A stretch of DNA of 64,000 bases from assembly GCA_910585625.1 (NCBI GenBank), contig CAJUFQ010000006.1:58701-122700 (forward strand), written 5' to 3'. How positions within the stretch are numbered: position 1 is the stretch's first letter; every line of letters starts with the position of its first letter. Origin of the DNA: an uncultured Lachnospiraceae bacterium. Lineage in GTDB: Bacteria > Bacillota > Clostridia > Lachnospirales > Lachnospiraceae. The position numbers were made by a program, and so were the translations under genes. Below are positions 15,732 to 25,824 of this stretch, piece by piece. The notes beneath the pieces are model-generated. The model had not been told where the DNA came from and ran no database searches. It saw only the letters and a program-made list of their open reading frames with translations.

Positions 15732-18566
15732 GTGGGATCATTGAAGAAATGGACAGCAGTTTTACTGGCCGCGTGCCTGGCTGTGTCATCCGCGGGGATT
15801 AGTGTGGATGCGCAGGCTTTGGCAGGAAACGCGCAGGAGACTGAGCAGCAGAGGCGAGAAGCCGGGGAAGGGTATGAAGAAGAGGACGGCAAGGAAGCAG
15901 GAGACAGGGATGTAAGAGAAGAGGACGGCAAGGAAGCAGGAGACAGGGATGTAAGAGAAGGGGACGGCAAGGAAGCAGGAGACAGGGATGTAAGAGAAGG
16001 GGACGGCAAGGAAGCAGGGACACTGAATTTCCTTCTGTTGGAAAATGATCAGATAAAGACCCCCGGGGTGCAGAACATTGCCGTAAGCCTTGGGCAGGAC
16101 GGAGTGAAGATTGAGAAAGCAGAACTTACTTATAGGAATGTATCTGCGGAAAAGGATTTTACGGCAGAGGCAGCAGAAATTGCGGACAATATGGTAAAAT
16201 TTACCATGGATTATAAAGATAAGTCACAGTCAGGCATCTACGAACTGGTGAGCGTCAGGTATCAGGCAGATGGCAGGACTTATGAGGTTTTGCTTGACGG
16301 GCTGGGCATGGACGTTAGTTTCGGCGTCAACCAGGAAGTGGAAACGGAGCCGGACGAGGTGTTGATGGACGTCCCGAGTCCTGAGGAAGTGGAAGCGAAT
16401 GTGGTGACATTCGATGAAAATGGCAATACAGTTTCAGAGCAGACCATGGAGGACGTACTGCAGGAAGCAGAATCGGTAAAAGCAGAAGCAATGTCCGGCA
16501 GGGCAGCCAACGGTGCGGCACGACAAATGATTATCGTGCTGGATCCGGGGCATGACTGGACTCATGCAGGCGCCCGGGGCAACGGATGCAATGAGGAGGA
16601 ATTAGCGTTAAAGATTGCGCAGTACTGTAAGACGGAACTGCAGAAGTATACGGGTGTCACCGTGTATATGACAAGGTCAGGCAATGATTGCCCAAATGGC
16701 GGGGGCGCAGTTTCGTCTGCCGTCTGCAATGCCAAGAGGGTGGAGTATGCGGTAGCAAAGAAAGCTGACGTTTATGTGAGCCTCCACCTGAATTCCAGTG
16801 TGAATACGGGGGCAAGGGGCGTGGGCGTCTACTATCCCAACAGTAATTACCGCCCGGACATCGGGGAGGAAGGGAAAGGGCTTGCTACTGACATCTATAG
16901 GAAGCTGAGCGCATTGGGGCTTTCTACCTGGGCAGGCGGCATCCTTATCCGTAATACAGAGTCTAACCCACCGACGCTCTATCCGGACGGTTCCCACGCA
17001 GATTACCTCGGAGTAATCCGCAGGAGCAAGGAGGCTGGAATTCCGGCAGTGTTGGTGGAACATGCTTTTCTCAGTAATTCAGCAGATGTCAGCGAGTTTT
17101 TGAGTTCCGACGAGAAACTGAAAAAGCTTGGCATTGCGGATGCGCAAGGGATTGCAGGGTATTACAAACTGAGCAAAAAGGCGTCAAAACCCTCGCTTGA
17201 GGGCATCCAGTCCAGGAGCAGCAAGAAATTGCGTCTGAACTGGAGTGAGGTATCGGGCGCCGTTTCCTATCAGGTATACCGCGGTGATTCCGCGGATGGG
17301 AAGTTTAAGAAGATTGCAGAAATCAGCAAGTGCCAGTATGACGATGGATCTGTGAAGGCAGGAACTACATATTATTATAAGGTTCGCGCCGTTGCCTCAG
17401 ATGGTAAGAAATCTTCCTTTTCCAAGGTGAAATCCGGCGCAGCTCTGGTAACGCCTCAGATTAACGGGGTTGTCTCTAGGTCAGGAGGCAATCTGAAAAT
17501 CACATGGAAAACTGTGGGTAAGGTCGATAAATATGAGATTTGGCGCAGCGAGGCAAGCAATGGGAAATATACGAAAGTTGCCACGGCATCCGGGAAGAAT
17601 TATACAGATAAAGTCGATACTCAAAAAAACTATTTTTATAAAGTGCGTGCCAGAGGAGGGCAGAACGACGGTTACAGCGGCTATTCCAAAGTGGTTTCCG
17701 GGTGGGCGGTGAAGAAGACAGAAATACGCAGCGTCAGCTCGCAGGATAGTACATCTTTGCGCATCAAATGGAAGAAAGTAGAGAATGCCTCTGCCTATCA
17801 GATTAGGAGGAGTACTTCCAAAAAGGGGACTTATCAGACAATCGCACAGATCCAGGGCAATAAAAACAGCTATGTGGACAAGGGGCTGGAAGCCAAAACA
17901 CCGTATTACTATAAAGTTGAGGCTATGAATTATGTGAACGGAAAAACCGGATACAGCGGTTATAGCAGCGCCATATCCGGGCAGACAATAACTGCCACTT
18001 CCATGGTCTATGTGAAATCTGTCGATAGTGAAACCATGGAGCTGAAGTGGAAGGCAGACCCGAAAGCTTCCGCCTATAGCATTAAACGCAGCAGGCAGAA
18101 GAAGGGAGTCTATGAGAAGATTGCAGAAATCCGTGACTGCAATATCACACAGTATCAAGACCGTAATATTGTCAGCGGCCAGCGTTACTACTATGTTGTG
18201 GAGACAATGATTGACAAGAACGGCGTAATGCAATATAGTGGGGATTCTAAGCCAGCTTCGGCGTATAGCCTGCAAAAGGTGAATATTCTCTCCGTTCTGC
18301 CAGCAGAAAAAGGTTTTACTTTGAACTGGGAAAAAGTCCCGGGTGCAAACTGCTATGAAATCATGCGCAGCACGCAGATGGCCAGCGGATTTACGGAGAT
18401 TGCAAGAGTACGGAGCGCAGATGCCGCAAGTTTTACAGATGAGAGCGTGACGGCAGGAACGAAGTATTACTACCGGGTTCGTGCCGTTTGTGAAGGGAAA
18501 TACACAGGATATGGCAGCTACGGAAAGGTAGCGGAAAGCAACACTACGATTGCAAAACGTCGGTAA
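15732..18566 (+). CDS. Secreted N-acetylmuramoyl-L-alanine amidase with five Fn3 repeats
   Basis: 944 aa from a GTG start with SD GGAG 8 nt upstream and an immediate signal peptide (LKKWTAVLLAACLAV). Order: signal peptide, an acidic 13-residue repeat region (about 50-96), a linker domain, Amidase_3 (about 264-475), then five ~92-residue Fn3-like repeats to the end. Zinc site: His in LDPGHD, Glu in NEEELAL, His in SLHLNSS; catalytic Glu in VEHAFLSN. It should cleave the bond between MurNAc and the stem peptide outside the cell; the repeats probably bind or span the wall. The frame is open 52 codons upstream, but that part lacks an SD and would hide the signal peptide. The glucosaminidase gene follows 17 bp later. 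Confidence 0.92.
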   Translation: MGSLKKWTAVLLAACLAVSSAGISVDAQALAGNAQETEQQRREAGEGYEEEDGKEAGDRDVREEDGKEAGDRDVREGDGKEAGDRDVREGDGKEAGTLNFLLLENDQIKTPGVQNIAVSLGQDGVKIEKAELTYRNVSAEKDFTAEAAEIADNMVKFTMDYKDKSQSGIYELVSVRYQADGRTYEVLLDGLGMDVSFGVNQEVETEPDEVLMDVPSPEEVEANVVTFDENGNTVSEQTMEDVLQEAESVKAEAMSGRAANGAARQMIIVLDPGHDWTHAGARGNGCNEEELALKIAQYCKTELQKYTGVTVYMTRSGNDCPNGGGAVSSAVCNAKRVEYAVAKKADVYVSLHLNSSVNTGARGVGVYYPNSNYRPDIGEEGKGLATDIYRKLSALGLSTWAGGILIRNTESNPPTLYPDGSHADYLGVIRRSKEAGIPAVLVEHAFLSNSADVSEFLSSDEKLKKLGIADAQGIAGYYKLSKKASKPSLEGIQSRSSKKLRLNWSEVSGAVSYQVYRGDSADGKFKKIAEISKCQYDDGSVKAGTTYYYKVRAVASDGKKSSFSKVKSGAALVTPQINGVVSRSGGNLKITWKTVGKVDKYEIWRSEASNGKYTKVATASGKNYTDKVDTQKNYFYKVRARGGQNDGYSGYSKVVSGWAVKKTEIRSVSSQDSTSLRIKWKKVENASAYQIRRSTSKKGTYQTIAQIQGNKNSYVDKGLEAKTPYYYKVEAMNYVNGKTGYSGYSSAISGQTITATSMVYVKSVDSETMELKWKADPKASAYSIKRSRQKKGVYEKIAEIRDCNITQYQDRNIVSGQRYYYVVETMIDKNGVMQYSGDSKPASAYSLQKVNILSVLPAEKGFTLNWEKVPGANCYEIMRSTQMASGFTEIARVRSADAASFTDESVTAGTKYYYRVRAVCEGKYTGYGSYGKVAESNTTIAKRR
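15882..16018 (+). repeat. 39-bp in-frame tandem repeat, 3.5 copies
   Basis: Units start at 15882, 15921, 15960 and 15999 and encode a 13-residue DGKEAGDRDVRE-type unit in the amidase linker. Copies differ by single bases (GAGGAC or GGGGAC start), so they are recent and may vary in number. Confidence 0.9.
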
Positions 18567-18583
18567 ATGGAGGAAGAAGGGAT

Positions 18584-21433
18584 ATGAAAGGAAAGACGAT
18601 AAGAATGGCAGCAGGTATTTTGGCGGCAGCCGTCCTGACGGCTGACGTCTGCGGGAGCAGTTTTGCCTCATATGCCATGCAGCCGAAACAGGTGACGTCA
18701 GACGACGCCCTGCCGCAGGCAGGAATGTCTGAGCTGGAGCAGGCTTTTGAGGCGATGCTGCAGGAGTATGATATGTATGGTACGCTGATTGGCCCTGAAA
18801 TTTCAGTTCGCCAGCAGCCATCTGCCAGCGCTCCGGCAGTGCAGACGCTTCCCAGCGGCTATCAGGTGAAATTCCTGGGAGCGGAGAGCGGAGAAGAAGG
18901 GCTTTGGTTCCAAGTAGCTTTCGGTATGGATGACCGGGAGCATACGGGTTATGTCCAGGACAGCTTTGTGGTGACGCAGGATGAGAGGATGCAGCAGTGG
19001 AAGGCTAAGTATTTTGGCGGCGGGGCAAGGAATGCGGCCGGCATGAGCGCGACAAGCGGGAAGACGGATTTGTCTGCGTTTCCCTCCAGCTACCGCTCCT
19101 ATATCCAGAAACTGATCGGCGCACATCCGAACTGGACGTTTGTGCCCATGAACACCGGGCTGGAGTGGGCGGACGTCATTAAAAATGAGATGGTGGATAG
19201 CAGAAACCTGGTGCCTCTCAATTCGCCGGAACTTTGGAAGTCTAAAGACCCCAAGGATTACGATGCATCTACCGGGCAGTGGATTATCAAGAACGGCACA
19301 GACTGGGTACAGGCTTCGGAGTCTGTTGTTAAATATTTTATCGACCCACGGAACATGCTCAACGAGGAATATGTGTTCCAGTTTGAGCAGCAAGTCTATA
19401 ACAAGTCTTACCACACAGAAGCAGGCGTGGAGAAGATTTTAAACGGTACGTTCATGAGTAATAAGAAGCTGGAAGACGGTTCTGGCGGCGGGATTACGTA
19501 TGCCAGGGCATTCATGAAGATTGGTAAGGAGCTGAAAGTCAGCCCTTACTTCCTGGCCAGCCGTGTGCGGCAGGAACAAGGGGTCAATGGGACGTCGCAG
19601 CTGATTTCAGGCAACTATAAGGGATATAAGGGATATTATAATTATTTCAATATCCAGGCGACCGGCATCGGGGAACAGGTAATCATCAGCGGCCTGACAG
19701 AGGCAAAGAAAGAAGGATGGACGACCAGGTATGCATCACTGCGCGGCGGCGCGGCTAAGACTGCGGACAGATACATTTACAGAGGGCAGGATACGTTTTA
19801 TCTGCAGAAGTTTGATGTAGACGCATCTTACGACGGATTATACTGGCATCAGTATATGCAGAACCTCCAGGCGGCAACGAACGAGAGCAAGAACGTCAGG
19901 AACAGCTATGCAGCCATGGGCCTGATTAACGGCGGCTTTGTCTTTAAGGTTCCGGTATATAAGAACATGCCCTCCAAGGCATGTCCCTATCCGGGCGAGG
20001 GCTTGGATACGCCATCCATAAAAGTGGCGAAAGGAAAAGCAGGCGTTGTGAAGATTTCCTGGCAGGCAATCGGCGGGGCAGACGGCTGCCAGGTATACCG
20101 CAGGGAAGGGGCAGAAGGGAAATATAAGAAAATCAAAACCTTGAGCGACCCTAATGCAGTTTCTTACCAGGATAAAAATGCGCTGCCGGGAAAAACTTAT
20201 TACTATAAAGTGCGCGCCCTGCAAAAGCTTTCTTCCGGCAACAATTATTCTTCGTACTCTAAGGCAAAGTCGGTGAACTGTACCGTGCCGGCTACCAGCT
20301 GGAATCAATTTATCGTGGGAAGTTATTCTGAGATAAAGCTTTCCTGGGAGAAAAAAGCAAAGCTTACGGGCTATAAGATATACCGAAAGACGGATTCCGG
20401 GAAATTTGCCTGTATCAAGACGATAAAGGACAGCGCGAAAATCAGCTATACGGATAAAACCGTGCTTCCCGGGCATCAATATGCGTACCGCATCCGCGGA
20501 TATCAGAAAGTAAACGATAAGAATTATTATTCAGCTTACACCAGTACTATGCAGGCCGAGATAAAAATGTCCGTGCCGCAGCTGAAAGGGGCTTCTGCCT
20601 CCGGCAATTCAGGAATTAAGCTTACGTGGCAGCAGGAGCCGAAGGCCAGCGGTTATTCTATATACCGTTCTATAGGCAGCGACGGTGATTTTAAAAAAGT
20701 AAAGTCCATTTCCGGCAATGCGGTTTCAAGCTGGACAGACGGCAGTGTCGTGCCCGGCTCAATGTACTATTACAAGATACGCACCTATGTGAAGAATTCC
20801 CTAGGGAAGAAGAATTCCGGTTATTCCCGGATTCTGATGGTGCAGGCTGGCAACGCAGCTCCAGCAGTTACCAAGGTCTCTTTTTCTGCTGGAGGGATTC
20901 AGCTGAAATGGGCAAAGGACGGCAGCGCTTCCGGTTACCAGGTTACCCGCGCCACCGATTATAATGGCAGCTATGATTCTCTGGCGGATGTTTCCGATAA
21001 TGCTACCGTATCGCTGACGGATAAAAAAGTTGATTTTGGACAAACATACTATTATAAAATCCGTGCCTGCCACAGAGACGAGGCAGGCACAGTCACCTAT
21101 TCTGATTGGTCTGCAGCCACCGGCGGGCAGCAGAAGCTGAGAGGGACGCAGCTGGAAAAAGTTTCCGGCGTCGGCCCGAAGGCAATGAAGCTGAAATGGC
21201 AGGAAGTCCCCCAGGCAGCAGGGTATAAGCTTTACCGCAAAGATGGGAAAACAGGGAAATATAAATTAGTGCAGACTATTTCCGGGTCAGGGAAGGTCAG
21301 CGTAACGGAAAAAGGGCTGAAGCCGGACACTTTGTATTATTACAAGATGCGTACCTATAAGAAAGTGAATGGGAAAATGTGCTATTCCCCCTATTCCGGG
21401 GAATGGTGTGTCAGGACAAAAAAAGGAAACTGA
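18584..21433 (+). CDS. Secreted SH3-glucosaminidase-Fn3 wall hydrolase
   Basis: 949 aa. Signal peptide (about 1-30, TIRMAAGILAAAVLTADV), SH3b-like domain (about 62-128), a LytB/GH73-type endo-beta-N-acetylglucosaminidase domain (about 165-440; catalytic Glu probably in SRVRQEQG near 328; NIQATG and AKTADRYI segments typical), then five Fn3-like repeats. It would cut glycan strands of peptidoglycan and complement the upstream amidase. The Fn3 repeats closely resemble those of the amidase (CxVYR, TYYYKVRAL patterns), suggesting duplication. The downstream glycosyltransferase starts 4 bp after its stop. Confidence 0.9.
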   Translation: MKGKTIRMAAGILAAAVLTADVCGSSFASYAMQPKQVTSDDALPQAGMSELEQAFEAMLQEYDMYGTLIGPEISVRQQPSASAPAVQTLPSGYQVKFLGAESGEEGLWFQVAFGMDDREHTGYVQDSFVVTQDERMQQWKAKYFGGGARNAAGMSATSGKTDLSAFPSSYRSYIQKLIGAHPNWTFVPMNTGLEWADVIKNEMVDSRNLVPLNSPELWKSKDPKDYDASTGQWIIKNGTDWVQASESVVKYFIDPRNMLNEEYVFQFEQQVYNKSYHTEAGVEKILNGTFMSNKKLEDGSGGGITYARAFMKIGKELKVSPYFLASRVRQEQGVNGTSQLISGNYKGYKGYYNYFNIQATGIGEQVIISGLTEAKKEGWTTRYASLRGGAAKTADRYIYRGQDTFYLQKFDVDASYDGLYWHQYMQNLQAATNESKNVRNSYAAMGLINGGFVFKVPVYKNMPSKACPYPGEGLDTPSIKVAKGKAGVVKISWQAIGGADGCQVYRREGAEGKYKKIKTLSDPNAVSYQDKNALPGKTYYYKVRALQKLSSGNNYSSYSKAKSVNCTVPATSWNQFIVGSYSEIKLSWEKKAKLTGYKIYRKTDSGKFACIKTIKDSAKISYTDKTVLPGHQYAYRIRGYQKVNDKNYYSAYTSTMQAEIKMSVPQLKGASASGNSGIKLTWQQEPKASGYSIYRSIGSDGDFKKVKSISGNAVSSWTDGSVVPGSMYYYKIRTYVKNSLGKKNSGYSRILMVQAGNAAPAVTKVSFSAGGIQLKWAKDGSASGYQVTRATDYNGSYDSLADVSDNATVSLTDKKVDFGQTYYYKIRACHRDEAGTVTYSDWSAATGGQQKLRGTQLEKVSGVGPKAMKLKWQEVPQAAGYKLYRKDGKTGKYKLVQTISGSGKVSVTEKGLKPDTLYYYKMRTYKKVNGKMCYSPYSGEWCVRTKKGN

Positions 21434-21437
21434 TGCT

Positions 21438-23303
21438 ATGAAAATTACGCCATATCGGATTAAAAAGGGCATCCGCTATTTGAGGCACTATGGGGTTCAG
21501 GCATTTTTAAACCGCCTCCGGGACAAATTAGAACCGGAGGACGTGCCCTACGGCCCTTGGTTTGAAAAATATAAGGCGGGGACGGAAGAGCTTGCAAGGC
21601 AGGCGAAACAAGAGGGCAGGCTTTTGAGCCGGCCCTTAATCAGCATTGTCGTCCCCTGTTACCAGACGCCGGAAAAATATCTGACAGAAATGATGGATTC
21701 AGTCCGTGCGCAGTCTTACGGTAACTGGCAGCTCTGCCTTGCAGACGCCACGCCCTCAGAGGAAGTAGGGCAAGTTGTGGAGGAGTATTGCCGTGAGCGG
21801 AAGGAGACCAGAATCCGTTACTGCCGTCTGGAAGAAAATAAGGGGATTGCAGGCAATACAAATGCAGGCATCACGCTTGCGTCAGGGGAGTGGATTGCCC
21901 TGCTGGATCATGACGATTTGCTTGCCCCGGAAGCATTATACGAGGTTGCCCTGTTGATAAACCGGGAGCCGCAGACAGAACTCATCTACTCAGACGAGGA
22001 TCAGGTTGAGGAGACGAAGCAGGGGCTCAGACATACGAACCCACATTTCAAGCCGGATTTCAGTCCGGATCTTTTACGTTCTAACAATTATATCACGCAT
22101 CTCCTCTGCGTGAAGCGGGAGCTTGCGCAGCAGGCAGGCGGGTTGCGCAGGGAATTTGACGGAGCCCAGGATTATGACTTCATCCTGCGTTGCACAGAGC
22201 TTGCCGCGAAGGTCGGGCATGTGCCAAAAATCCTCTACCACTGGCGGGTTCATGGCAACTCTACGGCGGACAATCCTCTAAGCAAGCTATATGCGTATGA
22301 CGCAGGCCAGCGTGCATTGCAGGAGCATCTGCAGCGAATGGGGCAGGAGGGAGAGGTAAGCCAGCTTGTCCATTTCGGGTTTTACCGCGTAAAATACCCG
22401 GTATCTGGAACGCCTTTCGTATCCATACTGATTCCCAACAAGGATCAGGCGGGGACGCTGCGTCGGTGTATGCAGTCCATCCAGAAGTCGACCTGGGCAA
22501 ATTATGAAATCATTATCATTGAGAATAACAGCCAGGAGGAAGAGACATTCCGTTATTATCAGGAACTTTGCGGGATGGACGGCGCAGGCGGCGTCCCGGA
22601 AAAGGGACGGGAGAGGATGTACGGGCAGGGCGTCCTGCCTGGCGGGCAGGCGGTAAAAATAGTTGTCTGGGATGGCGGTTTCAATTATTCTGCAATCAAT
22701 AATTTTGGCGCTTCCTACGCCCGAGGGGAATTTTTCGTGCTGCTGAATAACGACATAGAGTTAATTACGGCTGGCTGGCTGGAAGAGATGCTCGGGAATT
22801 GCCAGCGCCCGGAGGTAGGCATCGTGGGAGGGAGGCTGTATTATCCGGACAATACATTCCAGCATGCAGGCATCGTGGCAGGGATTGACGGCATTGCAGC
22901 CAATATGTTCCCGGGACTCAGGCGCGGGCAGGAGGGCTATTTCCACAAAGCGGCCATACAGCTCAATTACAGCGCGGTGACGGCAGCCTGCCTGATGGTT
23001 CCCAGGCAAATTTATCAGGCAGTGGGAGGGCTGGAAGAACAGCTTGGCGTGGCGTTCAATGATGTGGATTTCTGCCTGCGTGTCAGGCGCGAGGGTTATC
23101 TGGTAGTGTACGACCCCTATGTGGAGGCGTACCATTATGAATCCAAGTCCCGGGGGCAGGAAGACACCAAGGAGAAAGTACGCCGTTTTGGTGAGGAAAT
23201 TGAGTTTTTCCGCACGCGCTGGATAAATCTGCTTAAGCAGGGGGATCCGTACTACAATCCGAATTTTTCTTTGAAAAAGTGCAATTATTCATTGAAACCT
23301 TAA
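21438..23303 (+). CDS. Glycosyltransferase with two GT2 domains
   Basis: 621 aa, cytoplasmic. The first GT-A domain (about 60-270) has ISIVVPCYQTPEKYL and a metal-binding LLDHDDLL motif; the second (about 310-560) has VSILIPNKDQ, LLNNDIELI and FNDVDFCLRVRREG, typical of rhamnan/O-antigen type enzymes. Two catalytic sites suggest it adds two sugars or one linkage repeatedly to a polyprenyl-linked glycan. Start at ATG with AAGGAAA upstream; earlier in-frame ATG codons lie inside the previous gene. Donor and acceptor are unknown. Confidence 0.92.
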   Translation: MKITPYRIKKGIRYLRHYGVQAFLNRLRDKLEPEDVPYGPWFEKYKAGTEELARQAKQEGRLLSRPLISIVVPCYQTPEKYLTEMMDSVRAQSYGNWQLCLADATPSEEVGQVVEEYCRERKETRIRYCRLEENKGIAGNTNAGITLASGEWIALLDHDDLLAPEALYEVALLINREPQTELIYSDEDQVEETKQGLRHTNPHFKPDFSPDLLRSNNYITHLLCVKRELAQQAGGLRREFDGAQDYDFILRCTELAAKVGHVPKILYHWRVHGNSTADNPLSKLYAYDAGQRALQEHLQRMGQEGEVSQLVHFGFYRVKYPVSGTPFVSILIPNKDQAGTLRRCMQSIQKSTWANYEIIIIENNSQEEETFRYYQELCGMDGAGGVPEKGRERMYGQGVLPGGQAVKIVVWDGGFNYSAINNFGASYARGEFFVLLNNDIELITAGWLEEMLGNCQRPEVGIVGGRLYYPDNTFQHAGIVAGIDGIAANMFPGLRRGQEGYFHKAAIQLNYSAVTAACLMVPRQIYQAVGGLEEQLGVAFNDVDFCLRVRREGYLVVYDPYVEAYHYESKSRGQEDTKEKVRRFGEEIEFFRTRWINLLKQGDPYYNPNFSLKKCNYSLKP

Positions 23304-23340
23304 ATAAATCCTTAATAAAACCTTAAAACGGCTAGAAAAC

Positions 23341-23369
23341 TTGCCCTTTTTCCAATTCAATGATACAAT
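23341..23369 (+). promoter_or_regulatory. Promoter for the zinc-ribbon gene
   Basis: TTGCCC, 17-nt spacer, TACAAT in a short AT-rich gap after the glycosyltransferase; about 39 nt to the ATG. Confidence 0.6.
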
Positions 23370-23407
23370 GAAAAAATCTAAATAAAGTTGGGTGTGGAAA
23401 GAGACTT

Positions 23408-23608
23408 ATGATGAAAGTATTTATATGCCCGAAATGTGGGAGTATTACGACGGTATCGCGGAGAAAAGAGATATTTTGCCATAAATGCGGAGGGACGCAG
23501 ATGATTCCCTCTAAGCTTAGTTTTGCCAAATATTCAGAAATGGACGAGCAGCAGAGGAAAGATTACTCAGACAGCTGGCTGTACATACGGAATCATACGT
23601 CAGTATGA
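23408..23608 (+). CDS. Small zinc-ribbon protein
   Basis: 66 aa (65 if the second of two adjacent ATG codons is used). Two CPKCG-like knuckles (CPKCGSIT and CHKCGGTQ, spaced 19 residues) should bind one zinc. The C-terminal half is polar (KYSEMDEQQRKDYSDSW). It has its own promoter and lies just upstream of the sugar-phosphate transferase. No enzymatic domain; a nucleic-acid or protein-binding role is only a guess. Confidence 0.75.
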   Translation: MMKVFICPKCGSITTVSRRKEIFCHKCGGTQMIPSKLSFAKYSEMDEQQRKDYSDSWLYIRNHTSV

Positions 23609-23647
23609 GTAACCGTCACATACTATATACATCTCGAGGAACGGACT

Positions 23648-25063
23648 ATGTATGAAAAACAGAAAAAGAGCTGGGTGAAACATCTGGATTTCTTAATTCT
23701 GGATGTGCTTTGCCTTGAAGTTACGTTTTACCTTTCCTGTGTCATCAGGTTAGGGAATCTTCATAATGACCAGACAATGAGCGAATATTATAACCGCCTG
23801 GCAATTCTTCTGCTTTTGCTGGACGGCTGCATCGTATTCCTTACGGAAGCCTATACCGGAATCCTGCGCAGGAATAAGATTCAGGAGCTTAAGGCTGTCA
23901 TCATGCACTGCAGTACGGTATTTGCCGGCGCGACGGTCTATGTCTGGGGGACAAAGCAGTCGGAGATTTATTCCCGTCAGGTGATCCTGGTTTTCTGGGG
24001 TCTCTCAATCGTCACAGAATATTTTGCCAGGTGCCTGTGGAAAATCTATATACGCCAGCGCATGATTCGGGGGAAACGTTATTCCAAAATGGTGGTCGTG
24101 ACTGAGGAACGTTATGCCAGCCAGTGTATCTCAGATTTCCAACACAACAGATACAAGGAATTTGAAGTTATCGGCGTGGTAGTCGTGGATGTGGACCGGG
24201 CCGGCGAGGAAATCTGCGGCGTGCCGGTAGTTGCCACGGCAGACAGTTTTCTGGAGTATGTACGCACGAATGTGGTGGATGAGGTGTTCATTAACGGCAA
24301 TACGAGGGAGAGCAGCGAGGCATTGGCCAATGAACTGCTGGAACTGGGGCTGACCGTGCATTTTAACTTGGTGCGGGAATCCCAGCTGAGGCCGAACAAG
24401 CTTGTGGAGCATTGCGGAAAGTATCTGGTTCTGACGACCAGCATGAAGATAGCCACGAACCGCCAGGTATTTATGAAGCGTTGCATAGACATCCTTGGCA
24501 GCCTGGTGGGGCTGCTGCTGATGGGGATTGCCTTTGTCATTTTTGCGCCGATTATCAAGATACAGTCGCCGGGCCCGGTGTTTTATGAGCAGACCAGGAT
24601 TGGCAAGAATGGCAGACGCTTTAAATTTTACAAATTCCGAACGATGGTCAAGGATGCGGATAATATGAAGGAAGCCCTAATGGAAAAGAATGAGATGGAA
24701 GGGTTTATGTTCAAGATGGAAGAAGACCCCAGGGTGTTCGGCGTAGGTAAGTTCATGCGCAAGTACTCTATCGACGAGCTGCCGCAGTTTTGGAATGTCC
24801 TTAAGGGGGACATGAGCCTGGTGGGGACAAGGCCGCCCACGGAAGACGAATTTGAGCAGTATGAGCTTCACCACAAGGCGAGGCTGGGCATCCGCCCAGG
24901 GCTGACGGGCATGTGGCAGGTAAGCGGCAGGAGCGATATCAAAGACTTTGAAGAGATAGTGGCGCTAGACACGCAATATATTTCAAACTGGTCGCTGGGC
25001 ATGGATCTGAGGATACTTTTGCGGACGGTGGTCGTAGTGCTGACAGGAAAAGGCTCGTTATGA
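23648..25063 (+). CDS. Polyprenyl glycosylphosphotransferase (initiating sugar transferase)
   Basis: 471 aa. N-terminal four or five TM helices, a central CoA-binding-like domain (about 140-240), a TM helix near 285-305, and a catalytic Bac_transf domain: KRCIDILGSLVGL, YEQTRIGKNGRRFKFYKFRTM, DELPQFWNVLKGDMSLVGTRPP, GLTGMWQVSGRS. It transfers a hexose-1-phosphate to undecaprenyl phosphate, starting wall or capsule glycan synthesis at the membrane. SD GAGGAA. Its last bases overlap the next start (ATGA), so translation is coupled. Confidence 0.95.
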   Translation: MYEKQKKSWVKHLDFLILDVLCLEVTFYLSCVIRLGNLHNDQTMSEYYNRLAILLLLLDGCIVFLTEAYTGILRRNKIQELKAVIMHCSTVFAGATVYVWGTKQSEIYSRQVILVFWGLSIVTEYFARCLWKIYIRQRMIRGKRYSKMVVVTEERYASQCISDFQHNRYKEFEVIGVVVVDVDRAGEEICGVPVVATADSFLEYVRTNVVDEVFINGNTRESSEALANELLELGLTVHFNLVRESQLRPNKLVEHCGKYLVLTTSMKIATNRQVFMKRCIDILGSLVGLLLMGIAFVIFAPIIKIQSPGPVFYEQTRIGKNGRRFKFYKFRTMVKDADNMKEALMEKNEMEGFMFKMEEDPRVFGVGKFMRKYSIDELPQFWNVLKGDMSLVGTRPPTEDEFEQYELHHKARLGIRPGLTGMWQVSGRSDIKDFEEIVALDTQYISNWSLGMDLRILLRTVVVVLTGKGSL

Positions 25064-25824
25064 CAGATATTTCAATTACGATTGTTGCATTTAATGATGA
25101 AACGGATGTAAGGAACGCGGTAAGCTCCATTTTGGAACACACTGCCGCTACGGTTTCTAAAAAAATTTATATCGTAGATAACAGTACCAGCGATAATACG
25201 CTGTCTTTGCTGGCAGAAGAAAATAAGGACGTGGTTTACGAAAGCCCCGGAGAGAACCTTGGATTTGGCGGGGGGCATAATTATGTTCTGAAAGAGCTGG
25301 ATTCTAAATTCCATGCTATCGTGAATCCCGATATTCTTCTGACGGAAGACAGCTTTTCTGTTCTGCTGACATTCCTTGAGGAATCGGGAGCGGGCATGGC
25401 AGTGCCGAGGCTGGTCGATGAGGAGGGCAGGCTCCAGGCGGTATACCGCAGGGAACTGACGGTCTGGGATATGGCAGTGCGCATGGTGTTCCCCTCGCAT
25501 TTCCCCAAGAGGCAGCATTACCATACGATGCAGGACATGGATTATGGGAAGCCGTTCCCGGTTCCTTTTGCCCAGGGCAGCTTCCTTGTCATCCGCACAC
25601 CGCTTTTTCGGGAGCTTGGAGGATTTGACCGCCGTTATTTTATGTATATGGAGGATGCAGACCTCTGCAGGAGGGTCAACGCCGAGAGCAGTCTGTGGTA
25701 CTGCCCGGATACTTCTGTGATTCATAAATGGGAACGAGGCTCGCATAAGGATATCCATTTATTAAAAATACATCTGGCCTCCATGATCCGTTATTTCAGC
25801 AAATGGGGGTGGAGATTATGGTGA
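25060..25824 (+). CDS. GT2 glycosyltransferase (rhamnosyltransferase-like)
   Basis: 254 aa GT-A fold. Opens with SITIVAFNDETDVRNAV; has IVDNSTSDNT, NLGFGGGHNY, IVNPDILL (DxD-like) and FMYMEDADLCRRV, a pattern shared with WbbL-type dTDP-rhamnose transferases. It overlaps the previous gene by 4 bp and the next by 7 bp, so the three are one unit building a polyprenyl-linked oligosaccharide in the cytoplasm. The sugar donor is inferred from family resemblance only. Confidence 0.9.
   Translation: MTDISITIVAFNDETDVRNAVSSILEHTAATVSKKIYIVDNSTSDNTLSLLAEENKDVVYESPGENLGFGGGHNYVLKELDSKFHAIVNPDILLTEDSFSVLLTFLEESGAGMAVPRLVDEEGRLQAVYRRELTVWDMAVRMVFPSHFPKRQHYHTMQDMDYGKPFPVPFAQGSFLVIRTPLFRELGGFDRRYFMYMEDADLCRRVNAESSLWYCPDTSVIHKWERGSHKDIHLLKIHLASMIRYFSKWGWRLW

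Noticed and set aside
17481..18821. 446-codon minus-strand frame
   Set aside because: Antisense to the Fn3 repeats; no start signals or domain.
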